DNA from: an uncultured Latescibacterota bacterium
Lineage (GTDB): Bacteria > Latescibacterota > UBA2968
Assembly (NCBI GenBank): GCA_951812755.1
Contig: OX638329.1
Span: 1,907,339-1,971,338 of the forward strand
Length of the DNA stretch: 64,000 nt
Reading direction: 5' to 3'
Positions 40,790 to 51,284 of this stretch are shown here, piece by piece; the first letter of the stretch is position 1, and the number at the start of each line of letters is the position of its first letter. Both the position numbers and the translations under genes were made by a program. The notes beneath the pieces were generated by a model, which was not told the DNA's origin, did no database searches, and saw nothing but the letters and a program-made list of their open reading frames with translations.

Positions 40790-42448
40790 TTATGCGTTGT
40801 GCCATGCATCTTCCCAGGGCGTGCCTTCGAGCGATTCTGCGGCTATATCCTGGGGGCTGCGTTTGAGCACTTGTTCTTTATATTTTTTGATGCTCAATTT
40901 GTCGGGCGATAAGGTGGTTTCTTTGCTGATGGCGCGGGTAAATGCTTCGGCGAAAGTTTCGACGCTGTCTGTTTCATCATCGGGCAAGCGTTTGGGCCAG
41001 GGGCCATCGTTGAGGTTGACCGTGCGGCATTCTTCTTCTGTGGGAACGCTGTCTGGACCGGGATACGAGCGCAGCCTGTCGCCGTCAAACGAATCATTCA
41101 GGCCGTGTTGTCGTTCCCAGGCGATTATTTGATTGCGAAATTTTGCCGCCAATGTGGGATGTTCGGCGATGAGATTGTGCTGTTCGTGTGGATCGTTTTC
41201 AAGGTCGTAGAGTTCTTCGATGCCGCCGTGGGCAAAGAAGGCGTATTTGTGTTTTTGGTTGCGCGCTGAAATCCAGCGTCCTGTGCCTTTGCCGTAGTCT
41301 ATTATGGCGGATTCTCGGGGATCTGCCAGGCCTCCACCTGCTGCGCCCAGGAGGTTTGACCCAGGCAATGGGCCGTGTTCTTCTGGATACTGGAGGTCGA
41401 GTTCTTCAATGAGGGTGGGAAAGTAGTCGAGCAGGCTGACGAGATCATCGCATTGCCGTCCCGCCCGTGTTTTGCCGGGCCAGCGCAAGAGATATGGAAT
41501 GCGCACGGAGGATTCATACGGGCAGTTTTTTTGCGACAGGCCGTGTTCGCCCATCATTTCGCCGTGGTCTGAGACAAAGAGGACGACAGTGTTATCGGAT
41601 AGACCGAGGGTCTCGAGTTCATTCAAAATGCGACCGATGCCATCGTCAACATGAGTGATGAGACCATAGTAAAGGGCGCGCAGGCGGCGCAGGCGGTCGG
41701 GGTCGCGGTGGGCACCGTCCAGACGCCCTCGGCTGCCGTAAAAATTGGGCGGTAGGGTTTTGATCGGGCGGTCGGCAAAGGGTGGGAGTTCCATGTCGGC
41801 GGGGTCGTACATGTCGTCGTACGGTTCGCAGGGCGCAAAGGGCGGATGCGGTGATATCCAGGAACTCCACAGGAAAAAGGGTTGATTGGCGCGGTAGCGG
41901 GTGTGTTCGCGGAGAAAGTCAATAGACTGGTCGGCGACCCAGGTATTTTTGTGGTGTTCAACGGGTATGCCACAGGTTTGGGGCTGGAAGAAGAGCAGAT
42001 CGCGGATGCCTTTGGGAAAACGGGTGCGAACCCCGTTGTCTCGCAGATAGCGAAGGTAGTCATCATCGACCCGGTGAGTGATGCATTCTTCCATTGTGAG
42101 GAGGTTTCGGAAGCCGTAGTGCCGACCGTGAAAGTGCATTTTTCCAATGCCCTGCGTCCAGTATCTGGCACGCAGTAGAAGCGTCATGATGGTGGGAAGT
42201 TCGGGTAAGGGACCAGGTAGCGCACTGTTGTCTGTCCAGTGGTGTCGGGACATTCTGTGACCCGTGATGAAACTCATGCGCGCTGCAACGCAGACGGGGG
42301 TGGGTGTGACGGCCTGTGTAAAGCGAATACCGGAATTGGCGAGTGCGTCGAGGTTGGGTGTGCGGATTGTTGTATTTCCAGCGCAGCCCATGGCATCTGC
42401 GCGTTGCTGATCGGTCATTAGAACGAGAATATTGGGGCGATCTGGCAT
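40790..42448 (-). CDS. Formylglycine-dependent sulfatase
   Basis: The 552-residue alkaline-phosphatase-superfamily enzyme opens with [13 protein letters not shown], whose aspartate binds calcium. It has the formylglycine signature C53-V-A-A-R57, to be modified by a formylglycine-generating enzyme. [11 protein letters not shown] is also typical. No signal peptide is visible, so it is probably cytosolic. Substrate unknown. It lies between guaB and the SGNH gene on the same strand. Confidence 0.93.
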   Translation of the reverse strand: MPDRPNILVLMTDQQRADAMGCAGNTTIRTPNLDALANSGIRFTQAVTPTPVCVAARMSFITGHRMSRHHWTDNSALPGPLPELPTIMTLLLRARYWTQGIGKMHFHGRHYGFRNLLTMEECITHRVDDDYLRYLRDNGVRTRFPKGIRDLLFFQPQTCGIPVEHHKNTWVADQSIDFLREHTRYRANQPFFLWSSWISPHPPFAPCEPYDDMYDPADMELPPFADRPIKTLPPNFYGSRGRLDGAHRDPDRLRRLRALYYGLITHVDDGIGRILNELETLGLSDNTVVLFVSDHGEMMGEHGLSQKNCPYESSVRIPYLLRWPGKTRAGRQCDDLVSLLDYFPTLIEELDLQYPEEHGPLPGSNLLGAAGGGLADPRESAIIDYGKGTGRWISARNQKHKYAFFAHGGIEELYDLENDPHEQHNLIAEHPTLAAKFRNQIIAWERQHGLNDSFDGDRLRSYPGPDSVPTEEECRTVNLNDGPWPKRLPDDETDSVETFAEAFTRAISKETTLSPDKLSIKKYKEQVLKRSPQDIAAESLEGTPWEDAWHNA

Positions 42449-42491
42449 GGTGTTTCCCTCAGTGCTTATGGCAATTCATGACATCGGGTAT

Positions 42492-43988
<1,497 letters not shown>

Positions 43989-44048
43989 CTATATTTAAAG
44001 TCGAGAAAGTTAATGAGGATTATTTTCCCTCTTTGGGTCGAATACAAA

Positions 44049-44080
44049 AATCCCCTTGACGCAGACACATCAAGGGGATT
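44049..44080 (-). terminator. Terminator in the guaB leader
   Basis: AATCCCCTTGA and TCAAGGGGATT (11 bases, perfect) enclose a ten-base loop and are followed by TTTTTG on the minus strand. It starts directly at the stop codon of the small ORF and lies about 70 bases before guaB. Confidence 0.85.
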
Positions 44081-44181
44081 CAGGCGACAGGCACAGTTAC
44101 GCACTCCGCTCTGAGGCCTGGCGGAGGTGTAAGCCGCCGTTTTTTCCGGCAGAAATAATTAGTGTAAAACCTCTGGTGCAT
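44080..44181 (-). CDS. 33-residue ORF between a strong promoter and a terminator
   Basis: An ATG preceded by GGAG seven bases upstream opens a 33-codon frame: an aromatic N-terminus (R-F-Y-T-N-Y-F), a basic patch C-R-K-K-R-R, then L-T-P-P-P-G-L-R and a hydrophobic end. Its 3' half also folds into hairpins (GCCG/CGGC and CTCCGC/GCGGAG), and the terminator begins at its stop codon. It may be a leader peptide of guaB, an independent small protein, or the segment may be a structured RNA with a fortuitous frame. I recognise no family. The promoter and terminator are seen directly; translation is inferred. Confidence 0.5.
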   Translation of the reverse strand: MHQRFYTNYFCRKKRRLTPPPGLRAECVTVPVA

Positions 44182-44216
44182 GATAGTTCTCCAAATCGCG
44201 ACGATTAGATTTGCCA

Positions 44217-44245
44217 AATATACCGCTTCTCTTTTGTTCTGTCAA
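44217..44245 (-). promoter_or_regulatory. Consensus sigma-70 promoter of the guaB leader RNA
   Basis: TTGACA, a 17-base spacer and TATATT on the minus strand. The RNA would start near 44210, about 30 bases before the small ORF, and its first bases can fold (AAATC/GATTT) next to the ribosome site. Confidence 0.75.
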
Positions 44246-44539
44246 TATGTGTGAAATAGAATTTTGTTTACAAAAGTCTCTGGAAAAGGGGTTGACATTG
44301 GTCTTTATGGCTTTTATTTTTTATTTTTATTAACTCAAACTTCTAATGTTGCTGTTGATTGATTAGGCATCTTAAATTTTTAAGACCGGGATAATTAACA
44401 CTCCTCATAACATATTGTTGCAGAGTTGGATATACCGGGAACCCTACTGGTTTGTATTTCGTTTAATTTGAAGCAGATTTTGGCTTGACAGGGTTTTTTT
44501 CATTCATTAGATTCTTCAGCCCTGATACCTGTTATCACA

Positions 44540-44568
44540 TTGATTTTTTGCTGTGGATCGTATATTAT
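44540..44568 (+). promoter_or_regulatory. Sigma-70-like promoter of the TPR-exb genes
   Basis: TTGATT, 17 bases, TATTAT, about 75 bases before the TPR gene. Other hexamer pairs lie farther upstream (near 44293 and 44484), so the exact start is uncertain. Confidence 0.5.
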
Positions 44569-44644
44569 TAAAGGGAAGCGGCCTGTCTAAACCGTGTGTC
44601 GTTTTCTGTGAATTTTCGTCCACAATAATATGGAGATTAAAACC

Positions 44645-45835
44645 ATGATTTTGGATATGAAATTCCGATCGGGTTTGCTAACCTTGTTGTGCGGTTTTTT
44701 TGTTTTGGGTACAGCGTCATTTTGTTTTGCCGAAGAAGGCGAAACCGAGATGACACAGGCCGATTCTATTAAGAAGGCCGGCCAACATCTATCCTTTGGT
44801 GTTCGGTATCTGAAGAGCAAGCAATATGAAGACGCCGAAACACAATTTTTGAAATCTTTTGGTTTTAATCCCAAAAGAGCACGCACGGCACGAGAATTGG
44901 GAAAGCTGTACGAAGAAACAGAAAGATACGACGAGGCGATTACCTGGTTTCAAAAAGCTATTGAACTTGACCCCAAAAGTAAATACACCAAGATACCACA
45001 CATCGCCCTGGCTCGTATCTATATTATACAGGAACAGCCCGATAAAGCCATTGGGGATTATGAAGCTTTGCTTGCATTTGACCTCACGGCAGAAGAAAAA
45101 ATTAAATATTATCACGCGCTGGTCAGTTTGAATGTTGAAACTGAAGAGTATGAAAGAGCATTGGATTATGCCAAAATGTGGGGTGAGTTGGCTCCCGATG
45201 AGCCCGAAGTGCGGGATATGATTGGTAAATTACATCTGCGAACAGGCGGCGAGGACGAAGCTCTGGCCGAAATGGAAAAAGTGCTGGAGATAAATCCCGA
45301 TGATTATGCTACGCTGGAAAAATTGGCGGGTATGTATGAGCGACGAGGTGATGATGATAAAGCCTTTGAAGCCTTTGAAAAATTGTATCAAAATGATGTC
45401 TCGATTGTTTTCTTTTTGGAAGAGACCATTAAATTGGGCAAGAAGGTGGGGAAATCCAAAAGCTGGATCGTCAATCGGCTTGAAAAATTACACGCTGCGC
45501 AGCCCGACAATTTGGCGGTGATTGAAGAACTGGCCGATTTGACCGGGAGCCTCAAGTGGGTCAATAAAGGGCTGAAACAAGATTCAAAAAATGGCAAATA
45601 TCCCTATATGATGGGCGAGCATTATTTTAACAGGTGGGAAAATTCAAGTGCAAAACAGGATTCGATCAATGCCTTGACCTGGTATAGAAGGGCGTTGAAA
45701 GATCCGCAGTGGAAGGGCAATGCCAACGCAATGATCCAGACACTTGATCCACCCTTAACCGAAGAAGAAAAGAAGCGTCGAGAATTTTTTGGAAAACAGA
45801 AAAAAGAGGAGGTGGAAACGGAAGGTAAAAAGTAG
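44645..45835 (+). CDS. Periplasmic TPR protein of the Exb/Ton cluster
   Basis: About 396 residues from the ATG at 44645, which has GGAG nine bases before it; an upstream ATG lacks a site. A signal peptide ends near A-S-F-C-F-A. At least six TPR helix pairs follow (A-E-T-Q-F-L-K-S-F-G-F-N, then A-I-T-W-F-Q-K-A-I-E-L-D-P). The C-terminal tail is Lys/Glu-rich. It precedes exbB, two exbD genes and tonB and probably forms part of the same envelope machine, perhaps as a periplasmic adaptor (inference). Confidence 0.85.
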   Translation: MILDMKFRSGLLTLLCGFFVLGTASFCFAEEGETEMTQADSIKKAGQHLSFGVRYLKSKQYEDAETQFLKSFGFNPKRARTARELGKLYEETERYDEAITWFQKAIELDPKSKYTKIPHIALARIYIIQEQPDKAIGDYEALLAFDLTAEEKIKYYHALVSLNVETEEYERALDYAKMWGELAPDEPEVRDMIGKLHLRTGGEDEALAEMEKVLEINPDDYATLEKLAGMYERRGDDDKAFEAFEKLYQNDVSIVFFLEETIKLGKKVGKSKSWIVNRLEKLHAAQPDNLAVIEELADLTGSLKWVNKGLKQDSKNGKYPYMMGEHYFNRWENSSAKQDSINALTWYRRALKDPQWKGNANAMIQTLDPPLTEEEKKRREFFGKQKKEEVETEGKK

Positions 45836-45906
45836 CAGGGTTGTATGTTGTTAATCCATTTTTTCGAATTCACACGCAATTCATAACCTAACCTGGGAGA
45901 TGTGGC

Positions 45907-46527
45907 ATGGTTGATCTTTTTATTAAAGGCGGAAACTTTATGTATCCGTTGCTCGTGATGTTATTTTTTGGTGTTGTGGTGATGATTGAGCGTTTTTACA
46001 CGCTTTTTAAGGCCCATATCAATGCCAAAGAGTTTATGGTAGAGCTTCAGGATGCCCTCAAGCAAAATGGGCCAGAAGGTGCTGCCGAGTTGTGTTCCAA
46101 TACGCGTGGCCCGGTCGCTACGGTGCTGCATGCAGGGCTGTTGCGTTTAGACCGCGGTATTGAGCATGTGGAAAAATCGATTGAAGAATCCGGCGCTATC
46201 GAAATGGCTTTTCTCGAGCGCGGTCTCGTGTGGCTTTCCACGGTCGCAAATCTGGCACCCCTTGTCGGTTTTCTGGGCACGGTGTCGGGTATGATCCGGG
46301 CTTTTAACGATATTGCCGCTGCTGGCGATGTTGATCCCAGTGTTGTGGCTGGCGGTATTTCTGAAGCGTTGATTACAACAGCTTCGGGCCTGGTGGTTGC
46401 TATTCCAGTGCAGGCTGCATACAACTTCTTCCTGTCAAAAATTGACAAGATCATCATCGATCTCCAGGAGAGCTCCAATCAATTTGTCGATGACCTGATT
46501 CAGTTGGGCTACGGCAAGGAGGACTAA
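45907..46527 (+). CDS. exbB: MotA/TolQ/ExbB proton channel protein
   Basis: 206 residues with three membrane helices (about 12-32, 103-125 and 152-175) and the conserved A-P-L-V-G-F-L-G-T-V-S-G-M-I-R-A-F loop and E-A-L-I-T-T-A-S-G-L segment of the family. With ExbD it uses the proton gradient to energise an outer-membrane process. GGGAG precedes the ATG. The next gene starts three bases after its stop. Confidence 0.94.
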   Translation: MVDLFIKGGNFMYPLLVMLFFGVVVMIERFYTLFKAHINAKEFMVELQDALKQNGPEGAAELCSNTRGPVATVLHAGLLRLDRGIEHVEKSIEESGAIEMAFLERGLVWLSTVANLAPLVGFLGTVSGMIRAFNDIAAAGDVDPSVVAGGISEALITTASGLVVAIPVQAAYNFFLSKIDKIIIDLQESSNQFVDDLIQLGYGKED

Positions 46528-46530
46528 GAC

Positions 46531-46935
46531 ATGGCCCTTCAGCGACGCGAAAAATCTTCACCTGAAATCCCCACCGGATCTATGGCTGATATCGTGTTTT
46601 TGTTGCTGGTGTTTTTTCTGGTGACCACCACGATGAACCAGGATAAGGGTATTGGTATGCACTTGCCGCCGGCAGGCGAGTCCAAGAAAATCCAGAAGAA
46701 AAATATTTGCAACGTCTGGGTCAATGTCAATGGGGATATTCTCATCAATTTGGAACAAAGTGTACCGCTGAATCTGCTTCGAGCAGATATTGAGCAGCGA
46801 TTGGCGCAAAATGAGAAGCTGATCGTTTCATTAAAGGCTGACGAAGAAACGCCCTATGAGAAATTTATCGATGTGCTCGACGAGATTAAATTATCGGGGG
46901 CAGATAAAATTTCGCTCGCCTCGCCCAGTGAGTGA
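46531..46935 (+). CDS. exbD: ExbD/TolR biopolymer transport protein, copy 1
   Basis: 134 residues: a short cytoplasmic start with E-I-P-T-G-S-M-A-D-I-V-F, whose membrane-embedded aspartate carries the proton, one helix (about 17-36) and a periplasmic domain. It is one of two tandem ExbD genes. The two may form a heteromeric ring with ExbB or serve different partners. Confidence 0.93.
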   Translation: MALQRREKSSPEIPTGSMADIVFLLLVFFLVTTTMNQDKGIGMHLPPAGESKKIQKKNICNVWVNVNGDILINLEQSVPLNLLRADIEQRLAQNEKLIVSLKADEETPYEKFIDVLDEIKLSGADKISLASPSE

Positions 46936-46950
46936 GTTCAGGAGGTTTTC

Positions 46951-47358
46951 ATGAATTTTAAGAAAAAAGGTGGTGTCTCACACAGCATCCCAACCGGGTC
47001 TATGGCCGACATTACTTTTTTGCTGCTCATTTTCTTTATGGTATCTACGGTTTTTGTCCGCTTCCGCGTGACGGGCATTATTATGCCCAAGGCCGAAAAA
47101 ATCGAAGAGCTCAAGAAACGCCGTCACATCAACTATTTATGGGTTTCTGCGGATCGCAAAATCTATATTGACGACAAGTTGGCGACTCTCGATCAAGTAG
47201 CTGGTATTTTTTATACGCGCCGCGTCAAGGATCCCCGCATGGTCGTGTCACTCAAATGTGACTATCGCGCGCCTTATGGATTGATCAGCCGTGTGATGGA
47301 ACAATTGCGCGAGGCCGATGCGCTGCGCATCAACTTTGCGACTAACCGAGAGGGGTAA
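46951..47358 (+). CDS. ExbD/TolR biopolymer transport protein, copy 2
   Basis: 135 residues with the same S-I-P-T-G-S-M-A-D-I-T-F membrane entry as copy 1 and a basic periplasmic domain (K-A-E-K-I-E-E-L-K-K-R-R). The periplasmic halves of the copies are clearly different, arguing for distinct roles instead of a recent duplication. AGGAGG precedes the ATG, and tonB starts three bases after the stop. Confidence 0.93.
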   Translation: MNFKKKGGVSHSIPTGSMADITFLLLIFFMVSTVFVRFRVTGIIMPKAEKIEELKKRRHINYLWVSADRKIYIDDKLATLDQVAGIFYTRRVKDPRMVVSLKCDYRAPYGLISRVMEQLREADALRINFATNREG

Positions 47359-47361
47359 GCT

Positions 47362-48009
47362 ATGGCAATGGTTCGAGGAAAAGCACCAGAAGCCGATTTG
47401 CGGCGCTCTTATAATAAGGTTTTAGGATATTGCACATTGATCACGTTTGTCGTGCACACCGCCGTGGCTGTGATTTTTCCAACTTTTGAAGCCTCTGCGA
47501 GTAATCGCCAGAAGAAGCAGATCATTATTGAAACGGTGGATATTCCAGAAACCCAACAGATCAAGCGTCCGCCGCCACCGCCGCGGCCTGCTGTGCCAAT
47601 TGAAACCGAGAGCGACGATGTGCCCGACGATGTGACCATTGAGAGCACAGATCTCGATTTTGACGATGCAATGGTCGATATGCCGCCGCCACCGCCGCCG
47701 GGTTCAGGAGAAGAAGAAGAAGAAATCCTCGAGTTTTATATGGTTGAGCAAAAACCCAAAGTCATAAAACAGGTAAACCCGGTCTATCCCGAAATCGCTC
47801 GCAAAGCCGGGTTGACTGGAAAAGTGTTTTTGAAGTTTTTGGTTGATAAAGCAGGTCGGGTAAGCAATGTGACCGTTCTCAGAGGTCAAGAAATTTTTCG
47901 GCAAGCGGCGATTGATGCTGTTCTGCAATTCAGGTTTGAACCAGCACAACAAAATGACAAACCGGTTTCTGTTTGGATGACACAACCGATGTCTTTCCGC
48001 TTGAATTAA
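47362..48009 (+). CDS. tonB: TonB-type energy transducer
   Basis: 215 residues: N-terminal membrane anchor (about 22-42), a Pro-rich stretch (K-R-P-P-P-P-P-R-P and P-P-P-P-P-P-G), an acidic spacer, and the TonB C-terminal domain (about 130-215) with V-N-P-V-Y-P-E-I-A-R-K-A-G-L-T-G and V-L-R-G-Q-E. It transmits ExbB/ExbD energy to outer-membrane receptors. No receptor gene is adjacent. A terminator follows. Confidence 0.93.
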   Translation: MAMVRGKAPEADLRRSYNKVLGYCTLITFVVHTAVAVIFPTFEASASNRQKKQIIIETVDIPETQQIKRPPPPPRPAVPIETESDDVPDDVTIESTDLDFDDAMVDMPPPPPPGSGEEEEEILEFYMVEQKPKVIKQVNPVYPEIARKAGLTGKVFLKFLVDKAGRVSNVTVLRGQEIFRQAAIDAVLQFRFEPAQQNDKPVSVWMTQPMSFRLN

Positions 48010-48027
48010 TATGGCATTATTATTTTT

Positions 48028-48064
48028 AAAAGGCCATTGTGCAGCGCGTACAATGGCCTTTTTT
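48028..48064 (+). terminator. Terminator after tonB
   Basis: AAAAGGCCATTGT pairs perfectly with ACAATGGCCTTTT and runs into six Ts. It closes the TPR-exbB-exbD-exbD-tonB unit. Confidence 0.92.
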
Positions 48065-48085
48065 GTGTAAATATGTAAACAATGC

Positions 48086-48114
48086 TTGACATATACGCCA
48101 AAATTTTACAATAT
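48086..48114 (+). promoter_or_regulatory. Sigma-70-like promoter of the second TPR gene
   Basis: TTGACA, 17 bases, CAATAT within an AT-rich run, about 60 bases before the ATG at 48173 and after the tonB terminator. Confidence 0.6.
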
Positions 48115-48172
48115 ATATTGTCTAATCCGAATTTTAAGTCTTTGTAAAGGTTCAAAATAGAGGAGATTTCCC

Positions 48173-49369
48173 ATGTACATGCGTTCCTTCCTTGCGATGC
48201 TCTCATTGTCTGTGCTAATGGCCGGTTCTGTCCTTGCGCAGGGAGTGAGTCCCGAATCGGCTGAAAAATACAATGCCGGACAAGAGTTATTCAAGAAGCG
48301 GCAGTATCAAAAAGCGCTCGTATCCTTTGAAGATGCTGTAAAAATCGATTCTAAAAACGCGCAGGCATATCGCGCGATAGGCACGACATATCGAAAGCTC
48401 CGCAATTACAAAAAGGCCATTGAAGCTTATCAAATGGCGACTTCAATTAAGTCGGATTACGCAGCCGCTTATTTTGAGATGGGCGAATTGCAATTGCAGA
48501 CCAAAGACTATACAGGTGCCCAGGCCAGCATGCAAAAGGTGCTGGCGATTGATTCCAATTTTGCCGACGGCAAAGCACGGGATAGGTTAAAGGTGGCTTA
48601 TCTTCAAGAAGGCACCACATTGTTCAGGCGGCGCAATTACAAAGGTGCAGCGGCTCAGTATGAAAGTGCTACGCAAGTCGATCCTTCGGATGCGACCGTA
48701 TTTTACAATTTGGGATTGGCACATAGATATGCTCGCAGTGTAAATGCCGCGCGTGAAGCACTTGAAACCGCCGTTGAATTGGACCCGAACTACGGTAAAG
48801 CCCATCGCGGTTTAGGAGATCTCTTTAAGGCGACAGGAAAAAATAGCAGCGCAGCAAGAGCGTACTTAAAGGCGATTCAAGCCGACGCAAAAGATACGAA
48901 GTCTCGCTTGAGCCTGGCAGCGGTCTATCAAGCGATGAGGCAAAATAGCAAAGCGATTTCCGTGCTTTCAAAAGCAGCACAGGTTGACCCCCAAAATGCA
49001 ACGGTTCACACAGCACTTGGCAAAGCCTATTCAGATGCCAGACAGTACACAAATGCTATTGCTTCCTACAAAAGGGCACTGGGTATTAAGAATACTCCCG
49101 AGGCAAATTATCGGATAGCTGAGCCTTATTTCGGGCTTAAGCAATACCGAAATGCCATTGCTCACGCCAATAAAGCACTGTCTTCGTCTAATTGGAAAGT
49201 GCCCGCCAATGTCATTTTGGGCGATTGTTATCGCGAACTTGGCCAAAAAGAAAAAGCGATTGCACACTACAGAAAAGGGGTCACTAATCGCCAATACAAG
49301 AAATATTGCGAAGACCAGATTGATCGCATCCTCAATCCAATGGGTGGTGGAGAAGAAGAGGCACAGTAA
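48173..49369 (+). CDS. Secreted TPR protein
   Basis: The 398-residue protein has a signal peptide ending at V-L-A-Q (about 22) and some nine TPR units (A-L-V-S-F-E-D-A-V-K-I-D, A-I-E-A-Y-Q-M-A-T-S-I, A-R-E-A-L-E-T-A-V-E-L-D-P-N-Y and others). It ends in G-G-G-E-E-E. It has its own promoter and terminator but lies just behind the Exb/Ton unit, so it may serve the same envelope complex. GAGGAG precedes the ATG. Confidence 0.85.
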   Translation: MYMRSFLAMLSLSVLMAGSVLAQGVSPESAEKYNAGQELFKKRQYQKALVSFEDAVKIDSKNAQAYRAIGTTYRKLRNYKKAIEAYQMATSIKSDYAAAYFEMGELQLQTKDYTGAQASMQKVLAIDSNFADGKARDRLKVAYLQEGTTLFRRRNYKGAAAQYESATQVDPSDATVFYNLGLAHRYARSVNAAREALETAVELDPNYGKAHRGLGDLFKATGKNSSAARAYLKAIQADAKDTKSRLSLAAVYQAMRQNSKAISVLSKAAQVDPQNATVHTALGKAYSDARQYTNAIASYKRALGIKNTPEANYRIAEPYFGLKQYRNAIAHANKALSSSNWKVPANVILGDCYRELGQKEKAIAHYRKGVTNRQYKKYCEDQIDRILNPMGGGEEEAQ

Positions 49370-49397
49370 GTAGCACAATGCTTTTTGTAAAAAAATA

Positions 49398-49427
49398 AAA
49401 AGGGACTCTTTTTGAGTCCCTTTTTTT
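49398..49427 (+). terminator. Terminator after the second TPR gene
   Basis: AAAGGGACTC-TTTTT-GAGTCCCTTT with a T7 tail. The MFS gene's ribosome site follows directly. Confidence 0.9.
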
Positions 49428-49446
49428 ATAGGAGGCGTCTCTTTTT

Positions 49447-50598
49447 GTGAAAAAAGACACTTTTTTGTATATCAATGCCTTTTTAATGGATTGTTGTTTT
49501 GCCATTGTGGGTGTTTGTGTGCCATTACACGCCCTGCAATTCGGGGCGACTTATGACGATCTGGGGCACATCAATGCCTGGGGGGCATTGGCTTATACTC
49601 TGACCAGTCTCGTGTCGGGGCGTCTTGCAGACCGGATGGGTTATCGCCTGGTTATGACTATTGGGTGTGTTTTTCTCGCACTGGCATTTGTGGGATATCT
49701 CGGTGTCAATCGCATCTGGCACTTTGTTTTGCTTTCTGTGCTTACGGCGGTTGCCATTGCACATTATTGGCCCCCGATGCAAGCCTATCTTGGGCGTGGG
49801 AAATCGCGAGATATGCTGTTACCCGCGTTGGGGCGATTCAATGTGGCGTGGACATTGGGCGTGTGTATTGGTCCGGCTGCTGGTGGTGAGTTGTTTGAAT
49901 TTCACCCTTTTAGCGGATTTATTCTGAGTGGTTTTTTGGTTGTTTTGTTATTTGTCGGTTTGCTCGTTGTTCCGATTGTGGAATCGGATCCTGATGCTGT
50001 AACGAAACGGTCGGTTGCCGCACCGTCGGGACATTTTTTACCGCTTGCATTACTGGCCAATTTTGCAACATTTTTTGCGATTGGGCTTATACGCGCGCTG
50101 TTTCCAAAGTTGGCGACAGACCTCGACATTTCACCGAGTCTGCTGGGGTTTTTGCTCGCGCTGATCGCTTTGACTCAGCTTGCGGTTTTTTATTTTATGT
50201 CGCGAACAGATAGATGGCAGTTTCGCCTGTCACCCATTATTTTTGCTCAGCTTTTGGCCGCTTTTGGCCTCGGTTTGATCGGTATAGGTACAGAGCCGAT
50301 TGTTTTTGCATGTGGTTTTTTGCTGTTGGGCGGGCTTATCGGGGTGACGTTTACGGCGAGTATTTTTTACAGTTTGTACGCCGAAGGGCCTGGAGGCCGT
50401 CGCACGGGTATTCACGAGGCGATTGTGGGGAGTGGATTTTTATTTGGTCCTCTTTTCGGCGGTCTTGTTGCCGAGCATTTCAATGCGCGATTGCCCTATT
50501 TGATGGGTAGTATGGTTATTCTGGTGACGATAGGTATTCAGTTGTTTATCCACAAAATGAAAGCTCCCCGCAGCTTTGCGCCACAGACAGGCGATTAG
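49447..50598 (+). CDS. Major facilitator superfamily transporter
   Basis: 383 residues from a GTG with AGGAGG upstream. About twelve membrane helices are visible, and the loop-2 motif G-R-L-A-D-R-M-G-Y-R identifies the superfamily. The length is short but complete. Substrate unknown; it is followed 19 bases later by endonuclease III and then an enolase-superfamily gene, and could import a sugar acid for the latter (weak inference). Confidence 0.9.
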   Translation: MKKDTFLYINAFLMDCCFAIVGVCVPLHALQFGATYDDLGHINAWGALAYTLTSLVSGRLADRMGYRLVMTIGCVFLALAFVGYLGVNRIWHFVLLSVLTAVAIAHYWPPMQAYLGRGKSRDMLLPALGRFNVAWTLGVCIGPAAGGELFEFHPFSGFILSGFLVVLLFVGLLVVPIVESDPDAVTKRSVAAPSGHFLPLALLANFATFFAIGLIRALFPKLATDLDISPSLLGFLLALIALTQLAVFYFMSRTDRWQFRLSPIIFAQLLAAFGLGLIGIGTEPIVFACGFLLLGGLIGVTFTASIFYSLYAEGPGGRRTGIHEAIVGSGFLFGPLFGGLVAEHFNARLPYLMGSMVILVTIGIQLFIHKMKAPRSFAPQTGD

Positions 50599-50617
50599 TT
50601 TTCATTTTGTGTGGAGA

Positions 50618-51268
50618 ATGAATTTGAAAAAGCGTTTTAGTAAAGCCGAGAAAGCCGAAAGAATTGCCGAGATTTTGGACGAGTTGTATCCCGACCCCGA
50701 AGCGTCGCTGAAACACGGGAGTGCCTATACTCTGCTGGTTGCGGTGTTGTTGTCGGCGCAGTGTACTGATGTGCGGGTCAATCAAGTGACGCCGGTTCTG
50801 TTTGCCAGGGCAGATACGCCAGAGAAAATGGTCGCGCTGTCGGTTGAAGAAATCGAAGGCGTTATCCGTCCGTGCGGGTTGGCGCCTCGCAAAGCGCAGG
50901 CGATTTTCGATTTGTCCCGTATTTTGTTGGACAAACACGATGGCGAGGTGCCCCAATCTTATGAAGATTTGGAAGCATTGCCCGGTGTGGGACACAAGAC
51001 GGCGTCGGTGGTGATGGCTCAGGCTTTTGGTGTGCCCGCATTTCCCGTGGATACGCATATTCACCGTCTCGCCTATCGATGGGGGTTGTCCAATGGCAAA
51101 AATGTGGTGCAGACCGAGCGCGATTTGAAACGCATTTTTCCCGCAGAAATTTGGAATAAGTTGCATTTGCAGATTATCTTTTTTGGTCGAGAATATTGCC
51201 CTGCGAGAGGGCATGATCCGCATCAATGCCGCATTTGCAGTGTGTATGGACGCAGGAGTTTGTTGTGA
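50618..51268 (+). CDS. nth: Endonuclease III
   Basis: The roughly 216-residue glycosylase/AP lyase removes oxidised pyrimidines. The helix-hairpin-helix L-P-G-V-G-H-K-T-A-S-V-V holds the catalytic lysine, and F-P-V-D-T-H-I-H-R-L holds the aspartate. The C-terminal iron-sulfur loop shows C-P-A-R-G-H-D-P-H-Q-C-R-I-C but no fourth cysteine, unlike the E. coli C-x6-C-x2-C-x5-C. A TTG at 50624 has a better-spaced ribosome site (GGAG seven bases before) than the ATG at 50618, so the start is not settled. Confidence 0.93.
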   Translation: MNLKKRFSKAEKAERIAEILDELYPDPEASLKHGSAYTLLVAVLLSAQCTDVRVNQVTPVLFARADTPEKMVALSVEEIEGVIRPCGLAPRKAQAIFDLSRILLDKHDGEVPQSYEDLEALPGVGHKTASVVMAQAFGVPAFPVDTHIHRLAYRWGLSNGKNVVQTERDLKRIFPAEIWNKLHLQIIFFGREYCPARGHDPHQCRICSVYGRRSLL

Positions 51269-51284
51269 GAGATAGGAGGTGGAA

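Larger units (their letters stand above)
44182..44644. other. Divergent intergenic region, guaB leader side and TPR gene side
   Basis: About 460 AT-rich bases. The minus strand holds the promoter of the small ORF. The plus strand has several TTGAC(A/T)-like hexamers, the best pair being 44540-44568. No gene other than the short ORF is supported. Confidence 0.6.

Noticed and set aside
44080-44181. Known riboswitch class upstream of guaB
   Set aside because: I compared the leader by eye with purine, TPP, PRPP/ppGpp (ykkC), ZTP, c-di-GMP, cobalamin and THF patterns and saw no defining conserved blocks.
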